7,735 bases of DNA from Candidatus Nomurabacteria bacterium (lineage in GTDB: Bacteria; Patescibacteriota; Minisyncoccia; Phycocordibacterales; PALSA-1337): positions 1 to 7,735 of the forward strand of contig CALRCS010000029.1 of assembly GCA_943354625.1 (NCBI GenBank), given 5' to 3'. Shown one piece after another: positions 1 through 6,302 of the stretch (position 1 is its first letter; every line of letters starts with the position of its first letter). The notes beneath the pieces were generated by a model, which made no database searches, was not told the origin of the DNA, and saw only the letters and a list, made by a program, of their open reading frames with translations. Made by a program: the position numbers and the translations under genes.

Positions 1-501
1 ACTAGCCTTTCTATCCCCCGCTTTACTAGACCCTACGCTTCTCTCGTCCCCAGCACCAATTGTCCTAGAAGAAATCTTTTGTCCTTTAATGTCCTTATCC
101 TTTTTTTCTACCACCAAGCCTCCATCAGGAAGATCTGTAGCAAAGAAAGTGTCTGACAGTATATAACCAGGAAGACTAGTATTTTTATCTTCTTTATTTA
201 TAAAATTTATCAGAGATTCTATCTCATGAATGACGATACTAGAATTCATATCTGAGATTAAAGAAGATATTAAAGAAATATTTAAAAATGAAATTATCTT
301 TTCTGAAGACAATAAAAATAATCGAAATGCATGTTCCTTTTCGACTGGTACAGAGGTATTGAACATAAGAGCACTTGATACTAGAGAAATACCTTCCTCC
401 CTTATTTCCCATTTTATAGCATCACTGTCCTTTATCAAATCAGTAATTAAGTAGAGGGCAGAAGTTATTTTTTGAGTTTTTTGTATTATGTATTTTTCCA
501 T
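1..501 (-). CDS. Unknown protein, N-terminal part (gene continues beyond left edge)
   Basis: An open frame of 167 codons starts at the ATG complementary to 499-501 and stays open to base 1, so the C-terminus is missing. I do not recognise a named family. Residues 1-105 look largely helical and moderately hydrophobic (it begins MEKYIIQKTQKITSALYLIT). Residues 110-130 carry a Pro/Gly-containing segment (LPGYILSDTFFATDLPDGG). From about 131 the chain becomes a charged, low-complexity linker rich in K, D, G and S, as expected before a second, unseen domain. No signal peptide or membrane segment is obvious. The gene is divergent from ftsK and has a strong promoter inside a cluster of TGTCYTTTA repeats, the layout of an autoregulated DNA-binding protein. 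That role is inference from the control region only. No clear Shine-Dalgarno precedes the start. The absence of stops over 501 bp, together with the promoter, makes a real gene likely. Confidence 0.8.
   Translation of the reverse strand, partial: MEKYIIQKTQKITSALYLITDLIKDSDAIKWEIREEGISLVSSALMFNTSVPVEKEHAFRLFLLSSEKIISFLNISLISSLISDMNSSIVIHEIESLINFINKEDKNTSLPGYILSDTFFATDLPDGGLVVEKKDKDIKGQKISSRTIGAGDERSVGSSKAGDRKAS
61..100. repeat. TGTCC(T/TT)A motif copies inside the left-hand gene
   Basis: Three copies of a TGTCC-led motif lie at 61, 80 and 90 on the plus strand, spaced 19 and 10 bp. The copies at 80 (TGTCCTTTAA) and 90 (TGTCCTTATCC) are close to those upstream of the gene. On the coding strand they read as AAAGGACA-type words and encode part of the charged linker (KDKDIKGQK). 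A further copy, TGTCCTTTATC, lies at 426-436 near the start of the gene. They may be intragenic binding sites, or simply Lys/Asp codon repetition. Confidence 0.5.
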
Positions 502-507
502 TAACTT

Positions 508-610
508 TGTCTTTTATTGTCTTTTAGCAAAATCTATGTCCTTTATCTTTTTTTTGAAGAAATGTCTTTATTAAAATCTTATGTCTATTATATAAAAGAC
601 ATTGTCGTAA
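508..610. repeat. TGTCYTTTA repeat array, probable operator
   Basis: About 100 bp of the divergent intergenic region hold six same-direction TGTC-led motifs on the plus strand. They start at 508 and 518 (both TGTCTTTTA), 537 (TGTCCTTTA), 563 (TGTCTTTA), 582 (TGTCTATTA) and 603 (TGTCGTAA). An inverted copy, TAAAAGACA, lies at 593-601. The copies at 582 and 593 form a 20-bp palindrome with one mismatched pair. Spacings are 10, 19, 26, 19 and 21 bp, mostly near one or two helical turns. The palindrome overlaps the -10 box of the minus-strand promoter and the 603 copy lies between -35 and -10. Binding would therefore be expected to repress the left-hand gene and could affect ftsK. The binding protein is not known; autoregulation is inference. 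Confidence 0.6.
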
Positions 611-616
611 TGTAAA
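587..616 (-). promoter_or_regulatory. Promoter of the left-hand gene (TTTACA-18-TATAAT)
   Basis: On the minus strand a TTTACA box (616 to 611) is followed after 18 bp by a perfect TATAAT (592 to 587). Transcription should start near 580 and give a leader of about 80 nt before the ATG at 501. The -10 sits at the centre of the palindromic pair of TGTC motifs, so the promoter and proposed operator overlap. Confidence 0.65.
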
Positions 617-678
617 GGAGATTTTACTGTTATGACATGCTATGAATATAAAAACAATAGTATGATATGATTATTGAA

Positions 679-684
679 TATAAT
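679..684 (+). promoter_or_regulatory. Possible leaderless ftsK promoter (-10 TATAAT)
   Basis: A perfect TATAAT ends 8 nt before the ftsK ATG, so initiation would fall almost at the start codon and give a leaderless mRNA. This agrees with the lack of a Shine-Dalgarno sequence there. No good -35 is seen at the right distance. An alternative is TTTACT (623-628), 18 bp, then TATAAA (647-652), which would leave a leader of roughly 30 nt. The region is so AT-rich that either could be chance. Confidence 0.35.
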
Positions 685-692
685 ATATTTTT

Positions 693-2909
693 ATGGCAAA
701 TAAAAAAAGATATAAAGACGATAAAAAATCAGGATTCAAAGATGAAGTCAAGAAGGAAACAATGCAAGCTGTTTTTGCTATTATATTTTTCTTAATAGCA
801 CTGCTATTTATGCTGGCCCCTTTTCACCTTGCAGATCCTTTTGGTAAATATGTTTATGAATTCCTAAAGACGTGGTTTGGTATGGGCTATTTTCTTCTTC
901 CAATTTCCTTTATTATGACTTCTATCTCATTTCTAAGAGGTATTGAAGCTGAATTTAAATTATCAAAATTTTTTGGGGTATTACTCTTTTTCCTTTCAGG
1001 ACTCGGGCTTATGAGGATACTAGCAGATGAAGGTGGTCATGTAGGTAAATGGATAACTTATCCACTGATAAATTTCTTTGGTGTATACGCTACAGCACTT
1101 ATATTGGTATCTTGTATTAGTATTTCAATCCTAATTACATTTGAGATATATTTTACACTTGAACAAATGATGTTCTGGAAATGGTTCAAACTACCAAAGC
1201 CAATTGATGATGAGGGGGACGAGGAGGAAGGTGGTGAAAAATTGATAGATAAAGCAGTAAACGATATTGAGAATAAACTACAAAAAGAACAATTAAGAAT
1301 TGCTGAACAAAATCAGAATAAGGGTAAGGTTGATAAAATAAATAAAGATGAGGAAGGTGATATAAAGCTTGTTTCTGCATATAGCCTAATACCTTTTGTA
1401 CCCCCACCGCTTTCACTTCTAGAGAAAGACAAGGGTAAACCAGAAACTGGAGATATAAAAGCAAATGCCAATATAATAAAAAGAACTCTAGCAAATTTTG
1501 GGATAGACGTAGAGATGGATGAAATATCTATAGGACCTTCAGTTACTCGATATGCCCTGAAACCAGCTGAGGGTGTGAAATTATCTAAAATAGTAGGACT
1601 AAATAATGACCTTGCTCTAGCTCTTGCTGCTCACCCTATTCGTATTGAAGCACCGATTCCTGGTAAGTCCTTAGTGGGAATAGAAATACCAAATACCATA
1701 AAAACCACAGTCGGACTTGCGACCCTTTTGGGCTCAGATGAATACCAAGAATCTGATAAACCTCTATTAGTATCACTAGGAAAAGGAATTTCTGGAAAAT
1801 CCTACTTCGGTAATCTCGCAAAAGCACCTCACATGCTCATTGCTGGAGCGACTGGATCAGGTAAATCTGTAACAATACATGCCATCATAACTTCCCTTCT
1901 TTTCCGAAACTCTCCAGAAAATCTAAAATTTATTATGATTGACCCAAAGCGTGTGGAGCTTACCCTTTATAATAAAATTCCTCACCTCCTCACTCCCGTT
2001 ATTACGGATGCGAAAAAAGCTATACTTGCTCTGAAGTGGGCTGCAAAAGAAATGAGTAGAAGATACGATACACTAGAAAAAAATACCGTTAGAGATATAG
2101 ATTCTTATCATAAAACTATACTATCTCCCGCTCTAGAAAGACAAAAGAAAAATAAAAGTGAAGTACTACCAGAAAGTATGCCTTATATAGTTATAGTACT
2201 AGATGAACTTGCAGATATAATGCAGACTTACCCAAGAGAACTAGAATCAGCTATCGTAAGACTCGCACAGATGAGTAGAGCCGTTGGTATTCATCTTATC
2301 CTCTCTACCCAAAGACCAAGTGTAAATGTCATTACTGGTCTAATAAAAGCAAACATTCCTACCCGTATCGCCCTACAAGTATCTGCACAGATAGATTCAA
2401 GGACGATTCTAGATACAGGTGGGGCAGAAAAACTTCTAGGAGCTGGAGATATGCTTTATCTCGGAGGTGAAATGTCAAAACCACAAAGACTACAGTCTGC
2501 ATATATCACAGAAACTGAAGTAAAAAAGGTTGTGAAGTATCTAGCAGATGCATACAAAGATGAAGTTATGGGTGAAATAAACCTTACCGTTCCAGAAGTT
2601 GGTAAAGATTCGATATTTGAAGCAGGTTTTGACTCTGATAGTGCTGATGTCGGTGATGAAGATGAATTACTCGGAAATGCGCGCGAAATAGTAATATCAA
2701 GTGGAAAAGCATCTACATCGTGGCTTCAAAGAAAGCTTGGAATAGGATATTCACGTGCAGCAAAGCTCATAGACCTTCTGGAGACAAAAGGTATCGTAGG
2801 CCCAGCAAATGGCTCAAAAGCTAGAGAAGTATACGGTGTATCTGAATCCACAACAGCTACCCCAATAGAAGAAAATCCAGAAATTCATACTGATATTAAT
2901 GATAAATAG
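693..2909 (+). CDS. ftsK: DNA translocase FtsK/SpoIIIE family
   Basis: This is a septum-anchored, ATP-driven double-stranded DNA pump that moves chromosome termini into daughter cells at division. The 738-residue chain has the family layout. A lysine-rich N-terminus is followed by four predicted membrane segments (about 24-43, 63-82, 92-110 and 127-152), an acidic then charged linker (about 172-255), and the RecA-like motor. The Walker A motif GATGSGKS is at 385-392, the MIDPKRVEL segment follows it, and Walker B has LDELAD with D504 and E505. The C-terminal winged-helix gamma domain (about 657-716, DELLGNAREIVISSGKASTS onward) reads DNA polarity motifs in characterised homologues. It is shorter than E. 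coli FtsK because the linker is short, as in many bacteria. No Shine-Dalgarno precedes the ATG; the start is chosen because it gives the complete N-terminal membrane domain. The next gene starts inside its last codons. All key residues are present. Confidence 0.97.
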   Translation: MANKKRYKDDKKSGFKDEVKKETMQAVFAIIFFLIALLFMLAPFHLADPFGKYVYEFLKTWFGMGYFLLPISFIMTSISFLRGIEAEFKLSKFFGVLLFFLSGLGLMRILADEGGHVGKWITYPLINFFGVYATALILVSCISISILITFEIYFTLEQMMFWKWFKLPKPIDDEGDEEEGGEKLIDKAVNDIENKLQKEQLRIAEQNQNKGKVDKINKDEEGDIKLVSAYSLIPFVPPPLSLLEKDKGKPETGDIKANANIIKRTLANFGIDVEMDEISIGPSVTRYALKPAEGVKLSKIVGLNNDLALALAAHPIRIEAPIPGKSLVGIEIPNTIKTTVGLATLLGSDEYQESDKPLLVSLGKGISGKSYFGNLAKAPHMLIAGATGSGKSVTIHAIITSLLFRNSPENLKFIMIDPKRVELTLYNKIPHLLTPVITDAKKAILALKWAAKEMSRRYDTLEKNTVRDIDSYHKTILSPALERQKKNKSEVLPESMPYIVIVLDELADIMQTYPRELESAIVRLAQMSRAVGIHLILSTQRPSVNVITGLIKANIPTRIALQVSAQIDSRTILDTGGAEKLLGAGDMLYLGGEMSKPQRLQSAYITETEVKKVVKYLADAYKDEVMGEINLTVPEVGKDSIFEAGFDSDSADVGDEDELLGNAREIVISSGKASTSWLQRKLGIGYSRAAKLIDLLETKGIVGPANGSKAREVYGVSESTTATPIEENPEIHTDINDK

Positions 2910-3255
2910 AGATGGAATTAAAAAAATACTGCAAATTATCTCAATTATAACTCTAGTTTCTATAGTTATAATATATAGTTTTTTCTCTTTTAAGGATTAC
3001 ATATCTGGACCTCAAATCATAATAAACTACCCAATAAATGGCAGTACTATTTCATCTTCAACAGTTATAATAAAAGGACAAGTACTTCATATACAAGACG
3101 TCACCATAAATGACAAACCCATACAAATAGACAAACAAGGAAACTTTTTATATACCCTACCCCTATCCCTCGGCTACAATGTCTCCCTTATTTCAGCAAA
3201 AGATAAATTCAAAAGAACTATTGAATATAAATTGGAACTTGTCTATAAAAACTAA
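2899..3255 (+). CDS. Small membrane-anchored protein with Ig-like (glucodextranase B-like) domain
   Basis: The 118-residue product begins with a basic N-terminus and one long hydrophobic segment (about residues 8-30, IKKILQIISIITLVSIVIIY), which is probably an uncleaved anchor. The rest (about 38-116) is predicted to be outside the cell. It reads as a small beta-sandwich: PQIIINYPINGSTISSS, then a KGQV strand, then INDKPIQIDKQGNFLYTLPL and a closing strand. That pattern resembles bacterial Ig-like domains of the glucodextranase B type. I infer this from the pattern and have not searched it. The start overlaps the ftsK stop by 11 bp (the ATG lies within the ftsK Asn-Asp-Lys codons), so translational coupling is likely. 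Function is unknown. Co-expression with FtsK suggests a cell-envelope or division-site role, but nothing in the sequence proves it. Confidence 0.8.
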   Translation: MINRDGIKKILQIISIITLVSIVIIYSFFSFKDYISGPQIIINYPINGSTISSSTVIIKGQVLHIQDVTINDKPIQIDKQGNFLYTLPLSLGYNVSLISAKDKFKRTIEYKLELVYKN

Positions 3256-3265
3256 ATAATATTAG

Positions 3266-3274
3266 TGGTATAAT
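3266..3274 (+). promoter_or_regulatory. Extended -10 promoter for recA (TGGTATAAT)
   Basis: TGG immediately before a perfect TATAAT (3269-3274) makes an extended -10 element that can work without a -35; none is seen at 16-18 bp. The start site would be near 3281, giving a leader of about 43 nt. An inverted repeat, TAGTGG (3263-3268) and CCACTA (3286-3291), brackets the -10 box and could be an operator. I see no CTGT-N8-ACAG or GAAC-N4-GTTC type LexA box here. Confidence 0.55.
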
Positions 3275-3323
3275 CCTACAAGTACCCACTATTATTACTT
3301 AATATTTACAAGAAAATACTTAT

Positions 3324-4403
3324 ATGATTAAAAAAATAAAAAATCTAAAAGAAAAAGCTGGAGTAGATACTAATGAAGAAACAAAAAAGGAAGAGGTAAA
3401 AAAAGAAATTAAAAGTGTGGACCCTACCCTAAGTATCACTTCCACACTCGATGCAATACGCTCAAAGTTTGGAGATGAATCAATAATGAAGTTGGGAGAT
3501 AAGCCAAAAGTAAACATAAATGCCATTCCAACAGGTTCAATAGGTCTAGACGCAGCTCTAGGTATAGGTGGAATGCCTCGCGGAAGAATCATAGAAATCT
3601 TTGGGCCAGAATCCTCAGGAAAAACCACTCTAGCCCTTCACATCATAGCTGAAGCTCAGAAGCTCGATGGAATCTGCGCATTCATAGATGCTGAACACGC
3701 TCTAGATCCAGATTATGCAAAGAGACTAGGTGTAAAGACCGAAGAACTAATAATCTCCCAGCCAGAATCTGGAGAGCAAGCATTGGGAATAGTAGAAAGC
3801 CTAGTTCATTCAGGTAAAATGGACGTCATTGTCATAGACTCTGTTGCAGCTCTTACACCAAAAGATGAAATCGAGGGAGATATGGGAGCATATCACGTAG
3901 GAAAACAAGCTCGTCTTATGTCCCAAGCTCTCCGCAAACTCACAAGTATTGTAGCAAAATCAAAGACCGTAGTTATATTTATAAACCAGATTCGTATGCA
4001 AATCGGTGTAATGTTCGGTAATCCAGAAACAACTCCAGGTGGAAAAGCTCTAAAATTCTATACATCAGTTCGTCTAGATATTCGCCGTATAGCTCAAATC
4101 AAAAAAGGCGAAGAAGTTATGGGTGGCCGAGTGCGCGTTAAGGTTGTAAAGAACAAGGTTGCAGCCCCATTTCGCCAAACAGAATTTGATCTTATGTATA
4201 ATGAAGGAATTTCACAAGAAGGAGAAATAATCGCTCTTGGAGAAAAGATGTCACTAATCTCTAAGTCTGGAACTTCATATTCATATGGTGAAATAAAACT
4301 CGGTAGAGGATATGATGCTACTCGCCAATTTCTAAAGGAAAATCCATCAATTCGTGAAGAAATATTGACCAAAATCCGCATTCAGCTTGCAGAAGTAAAA
4401 TAA
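3324..4403 (+). CDS. recA: Recombinase RecA
   Basis: RecA forms ATP-dependent filaments on single-stranded DNA, pairs homologous strands, and in many bacteria triggers the SOS response. Family motifs are intact: Walker A GPESSGKT (94-101), FIDAEHALD with the catalytic Glu at 124, Walker B VIVIDSVAAL, the INQIRMQIGVMFGNPETTPGGKALKFY region around DNA-binding loop 2, and VKVVKNKVAAPF. The protein has 359 residues. Compared with E. coli RecA it has a lysine- and glutamate-rich N-terminal extension of about 27 residues, and it lacks the long acidic C-terminal tail, ending soon after IRIQLAEVK. The ATG at 3324 is used because the extension stays open and follows a good promoter. A GTG at 3417 (codon 32) would give a conventional N-terminus and cannot be excluded. 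No Shine-Dalgarno is visible. efp follows after 19 bp and is probably co-transcribed. Confidence 0.97.
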   Translation: MIKKIKNLKEKAGVDTNEETKKEEVKKEIKSVDPTLSITSTLDAIRSKFGDESIMKLGDKPKVNINAIPTGSIGLDAALGIGGMPRGRIIEIFGPESSGKTTLALHIIAEAQKLDGICAFIDAEHALDPDYAKRLGVKTEELIISQPESGEQALGIVESLVHSGKMDVIVIDSVAALTPKDEIEGDMGAYHVGKQARLMSQALRKLTSIVAKSKTVVIFINQIRMQIGVMFGNPETTPGGKALKFYTSVRLDIRRIAQIKKGEEVMGGRVRVKVVKNKVAAPFRQTEFDLMYNEGISQEGEIIALGEKMSLISKSGTSYSYGEIKLGRGYDATRQFLKENPSIREEILTKIRIQLAEVK

Positions 4404-4422
4404 TTGTGTAAGATAAGATACT

Positions 4423-4995
4423 ATGTCAATGCTAGAATATAATGAAATAGTCGAACGAAAGTATATCGTCTTGGACGGACAACCATATGAAGTTATTACT
4501 TCTCACGTTTTCCGTAAGCAACAGAGAAAGCCTGTAAATGCAACGAAGTTAAAAAACCTAATCACAGGTAAGGTTACCGAGTACTCTTTTCATGTGTCTG
4601 AGAAGGTTCCAGAAGCTGAGATCGACACTCGAGAGATAAAGTACCTTTATGCAAATAAAGACGAGTATTGGTTCTGTATACCTACTGAGCCTAGTAAGAG
4701 ATTTAGTTTCAAATTCGACGAGATCGGATCTAGAGTAAAACTTATCAAAACAAATACAATTATCTCTCAACTAATGTTTGGAGATAAAACCACAGGTTTC
4801 AAATTCCCCGCTATGGTTGAACTAAAGGTTACCGAAGCTCCACCAAATATTAAAGGTGACAGCGCAACTGGAGGAAATAAAGTTGTTATTGTAGAAACAG
4901 GTGCAACAATAGACGCTCCCCTTTTTGTAAATGAAGGAGATATAATCAGAATAAATACCGAGACTGGAGAATACAAAGATAGGGTTGGAAAATAA
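4423..4995 (+). CDS. efp: Translation elongation factor P
   Basis: EF-P binds between the ribosomal P and E sites and relieves stalling at proline runs. The 190-residue length and three-domain layout match the family: an N-terminal KOW-like domain (about 1-65), then two OB-fold domains ending in PPNIKGD, GATIDAPLFVNEGDIIRINT and GEYKDRVGK. The first 38 residues align without gaps to E. coli EF-P as I recall it, which fixes the ATG at 4423. The alignment shows one notable change. The loop that reaches the peptidyl-transferase centre reads HVFRKQQRKPV instead of the usual KPGKGQ type, and Gln34 replaces the modified Lys34. No modification enzyme gene (EpmA/EpmB or EarP type) is in the window. 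It lies 19 bp after recA with no Shine-Dalgarno, and is followed by a strong terminator. Confidence 0.95.
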   Translation: MSMLEYNEIVERKYIVLDGQPYEVITSHVFRKQQRKPVNATKLKNLITGKVTEYSFHVSEKVPEAEIDTREIKYLYANKDEYWFCIPTEPSKRFSFKFDEIGSRVKLIKTNTIISQLMFGDKTTGFKFPAMVELKVTEAPPNIKGDSATGGNKVVIVETGATIDAPLFVNEGDIIRINTETGEYKDRVGK

Positions 4996-5000
4996 TTAGC

Positions 5001-5046
5001 AAAAGAAAAAACCGTAAGTACGTTAATACTTACGGTTTTTTCTTTT
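5001..5046. terminator. Bidirectional intrinsic terminator between efp and rpsR
   Basis: A perfect 20-bp inverted repeat pairs 5001-5020 with 5027-5046 around a 6-nt loop (CGTTAA). The core is ACCGTAAGTA/TACTTACGGT, flanked by an A-run on one side and a T-run on the other, so it can end transcription from both convergent blocks. It starts 5 bp after the efp stop and lies 11 bp beyond the rpsR stop. Confidence 0.93.
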
Positions 5047-5057
5047 TACTCCTTCTG

Positions 5058-5261
5058 TTATCTAGCGACGAATGGTAGAAGACCCATAAAACGAGCTCTC
5101 TTTACAGCTACAGCGAGCTGACGCTGACTCTTTGCACAAACTCCTGACTTCTTCCTACTGATCATACGAGCATGAGGATTAAGAAATTTCTTTAGGATTT
5201 CTGTATCCTTATAGTCTATATTTCTTATATTATTTTGTGAAAAGTAACATTGTTTATTCAT
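5058..5261 (-). CDS. rpsR: Small ribosomal subunit protein bS18
   Basis: S18 binds the 30S platform as a heterodimer with S6. The 67-residue chain carries the family signature: NIDYKDTEILKKFL, then RMISRKKSGVCAKSQRQLAVAVKRARFMGLLPFV, matching E. coli S18 through the basic helix and the terminal LLP motif. It is slightly shorter than the 75-residue E. coli protein at both ends. It is the last gene of the rpsF-ssb-rpsR cluster, 57 bp beyond the ssb stop, and the terminator follows. No rplI (L9) gene comes after it, unlike in many bacteria. L9 loss is known in Parcubacteria. The start has no Shine-Dalgarno; a stop codon lies in frame a few codons upstream, so no longer form is possible. Confidence 0.96.
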   Translation of the reverse strand: MNKQCYFSQNNIRNIDYKDTEILKKFLNPHARMISRKKSGVCAKSQRQLAVAVKRARFMGLLPFVAR

Positions 5262-5318
5262 AATTTTGTATTAAGGGTACACTTATAATGGCACATTTAA
5301 TTAATAATGGTGGTGCAA

Positions 5319-5792
5319 CTAAAATGGTATATCGTCTGGATTTATTTCTTCCTCTGGATAATCAATAGTATCTGCTGGTGGTGCATCCTTTAGCGTAGGA
5401 TCTTCTGGAATGTTTTTGTTTTGGCTAGATGTGGCACCTGCTCCGGTACTAGGTCCAGTAGATCCTGGACGATTTCCAAACTGTACTCTATCTGCAACTA
5501 CTTCTGTTCTATACTTTTTTTGTCCATCTGCAGCATCCCATGAGCGTGTCTGCATCCTTCCTTCCACAAGTGCACTTGAGCCCTTTTTAAGGTATTGTCC
5601 AGCAGTCTCTGCTTGACGACCAAAAACTACAATATTGTGAAAATCTACCGCTTCCTGTTTTGCTCCATTCTTATCTTTCCAAACACGATTTGTTGCCAAA
5701 CTGAATGAACAAACCTTTATTCCACTTGGAAGAGCTTTGATTTCTGGATCTCGAGTAAGGTTCCCTATGACAATTGCTTTGTTTAAGTACAT
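5319..5792 (-). CDS. ssb: Single-stranded DNA-binding protein SSB
   Basis: SSB coats single-stranded DNA during replication, recombination and repair and recruits partner proteins through its C-terminal tip. Residues 1-107 form the OB fold: MYLNKAIVIGNLTRDPEIK, FSLATNRVWKD, VDFHNIVVFGRQAETAGQYL, KKGSSALVEGRMQTRSW and TEVVADRVQFG. A flexible Gly/Ser/Pro/acidic linker (about 108-150) leads to the conserved acidic tip DDIPF. The 157-residue length is ordinary. It lies between rpsF and rpsR in the common bacterial order, 36 bp after the rpsF stop, and is most likely expressed from the rpsF promoter. No Shine-Dalgarno is evident before the ATG. RecA in the same window is a functional partner but is not in the same operon. 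Confidence 0.97.
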   Translation of the reverse strand: MYLNKAIVIGNLTRDPEIKALPSGIKVCSFSLATNRVWKDKNGAKQEAVDFHNIVVFGRQAETAGQYLKKGSSALVEGRMQTRSWDAADGQKKYRTEVVADRVQFGNRPGSTGPSTGAGATSSQNKNIPEDPTLKDAPPADTIDYPEEEINPDDIPF

Positions 5793-5828
5793 ATATTTTG
5801 CGAATTAACGCATAAATTAAATTTATAA

Positions 5829-6275
5829 TTATGCCTCTTTTACCATAGCGTCAATACTCTTATCCATTTCATCAACCAAAACAGTCGGTACTGGTGTAGA
5901 TTCTTGTGGCTCAACTTGAATATCTAGAGTGGGTACTGGAGATTTTTTGCCTAAATACGTATTTTCTTTAATTGTATTTATAAGAAGCATACGAAGCATG
6001 TTTACATTTTCTTCAAATACTTTCTTTACACTTTCAATCTCCTTTGCTGATAATTCAAATTTAAACCAACCAAAATAACCTTTATCAAACCGATGATTTG
6101 TAGGACCAATCTTTTTAACCATAGTATATGCCAAGGTTATAAGTTCTGGTACCTCTTCACCAATAAATTCTGCTCCCTTTTTTGAAAGGATTTCTTTGAG
6201 AGTTGCTACCTCTGTAGCTACTTTCTCTTCTGGTATTGATGATACAAGCAAGTATCCTATTTCATATACCTGCAT
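5829..6275 (-). CDS. rpsF: Small ribosomal subunit protein bS6
   Basis: S6 pairs with S18 on the 30S platform. The start chosen here gives MQVYEIGYLL, which aligns with the E. coli start MRHYEIVFMV and has an AAAGAGG Shine-Dalgarno 5 nt upstream. An in-frame ATG at 6302 would add nine charged residues (MDKNIKEDR) and is the alternative start; it has a weaker AAAAGG upstream. The protein is 148 residues from this start. The S6 fold covers about residues 2-106, including ELITLAYTMVKKIGPTNHRF and GYFGWFKFEL. After YLGKK comes a C-terminal extension of about 38 residues rich in Pro, Val, Glu and Asp, probably disordered; acidic S6 tails are common. It is the first gene of the rpsF-ssb-rpsR cluster and has a structured leader of about 120 nt. 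Confidence 0.93.
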   Translation of the reverse strand: MQVYEIGYLLVSSIPEEKVATEVATLKEILSKKGAEFIGEEVPELITLAYTMVKKIGPTNHRFDKGYFGWFKFELSAKEIESVKKVFEENVNMLRMLLINTIKENTYLGKKSPVPTLDIQVEPQESTPVPTVLVDEMDKSIDAMVKEA

Positions 6276-6280
6276 TCTAT

Positions 6281-6287
6281 CCTCTTT
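6281..6287 (-). promoter_or_regulatory. Shine-Dalgarno deciding the rpsF start
   Basis: AAAGAGG on the minus strand lies 5 nt before the ATG at 6275 and inside the codons of the longer alternative form. It is one of very few clear Shine-Dalgarno sequences in the window and agrees with the family's usual N-terminus. Confidence 0.55.
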
Positions 6288-6302
6288 AATATTTTTATCC
6301 AT

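Noticed and set aside
230..454. Plus-strand open frame of 74 codons
   Set aside because: It lies entirely antisense to the 167-codon minus-strand frame, which has a strong promoter and coherent protein character.
508..610. CRISPR array
   Set aside because: The repeated unit is only 8-9 bp and the spacing is irregular and too short for repeat-spacer units; no cas genes are present.
3320..3628. Antisense open frames inside recA, efp, ftsK and ssb
   Set aside because: They are opposite or overlapping frames of strongly recognised genes and show no family motifs of their own.
5258..5296. Minus-strand 12-codon frame overlapping the rpsR start codon
   Set aside because: It has no Shine-Dalgarno and is short enough to be chance; the TGA/ATG overlap is suggestive but unsupported.
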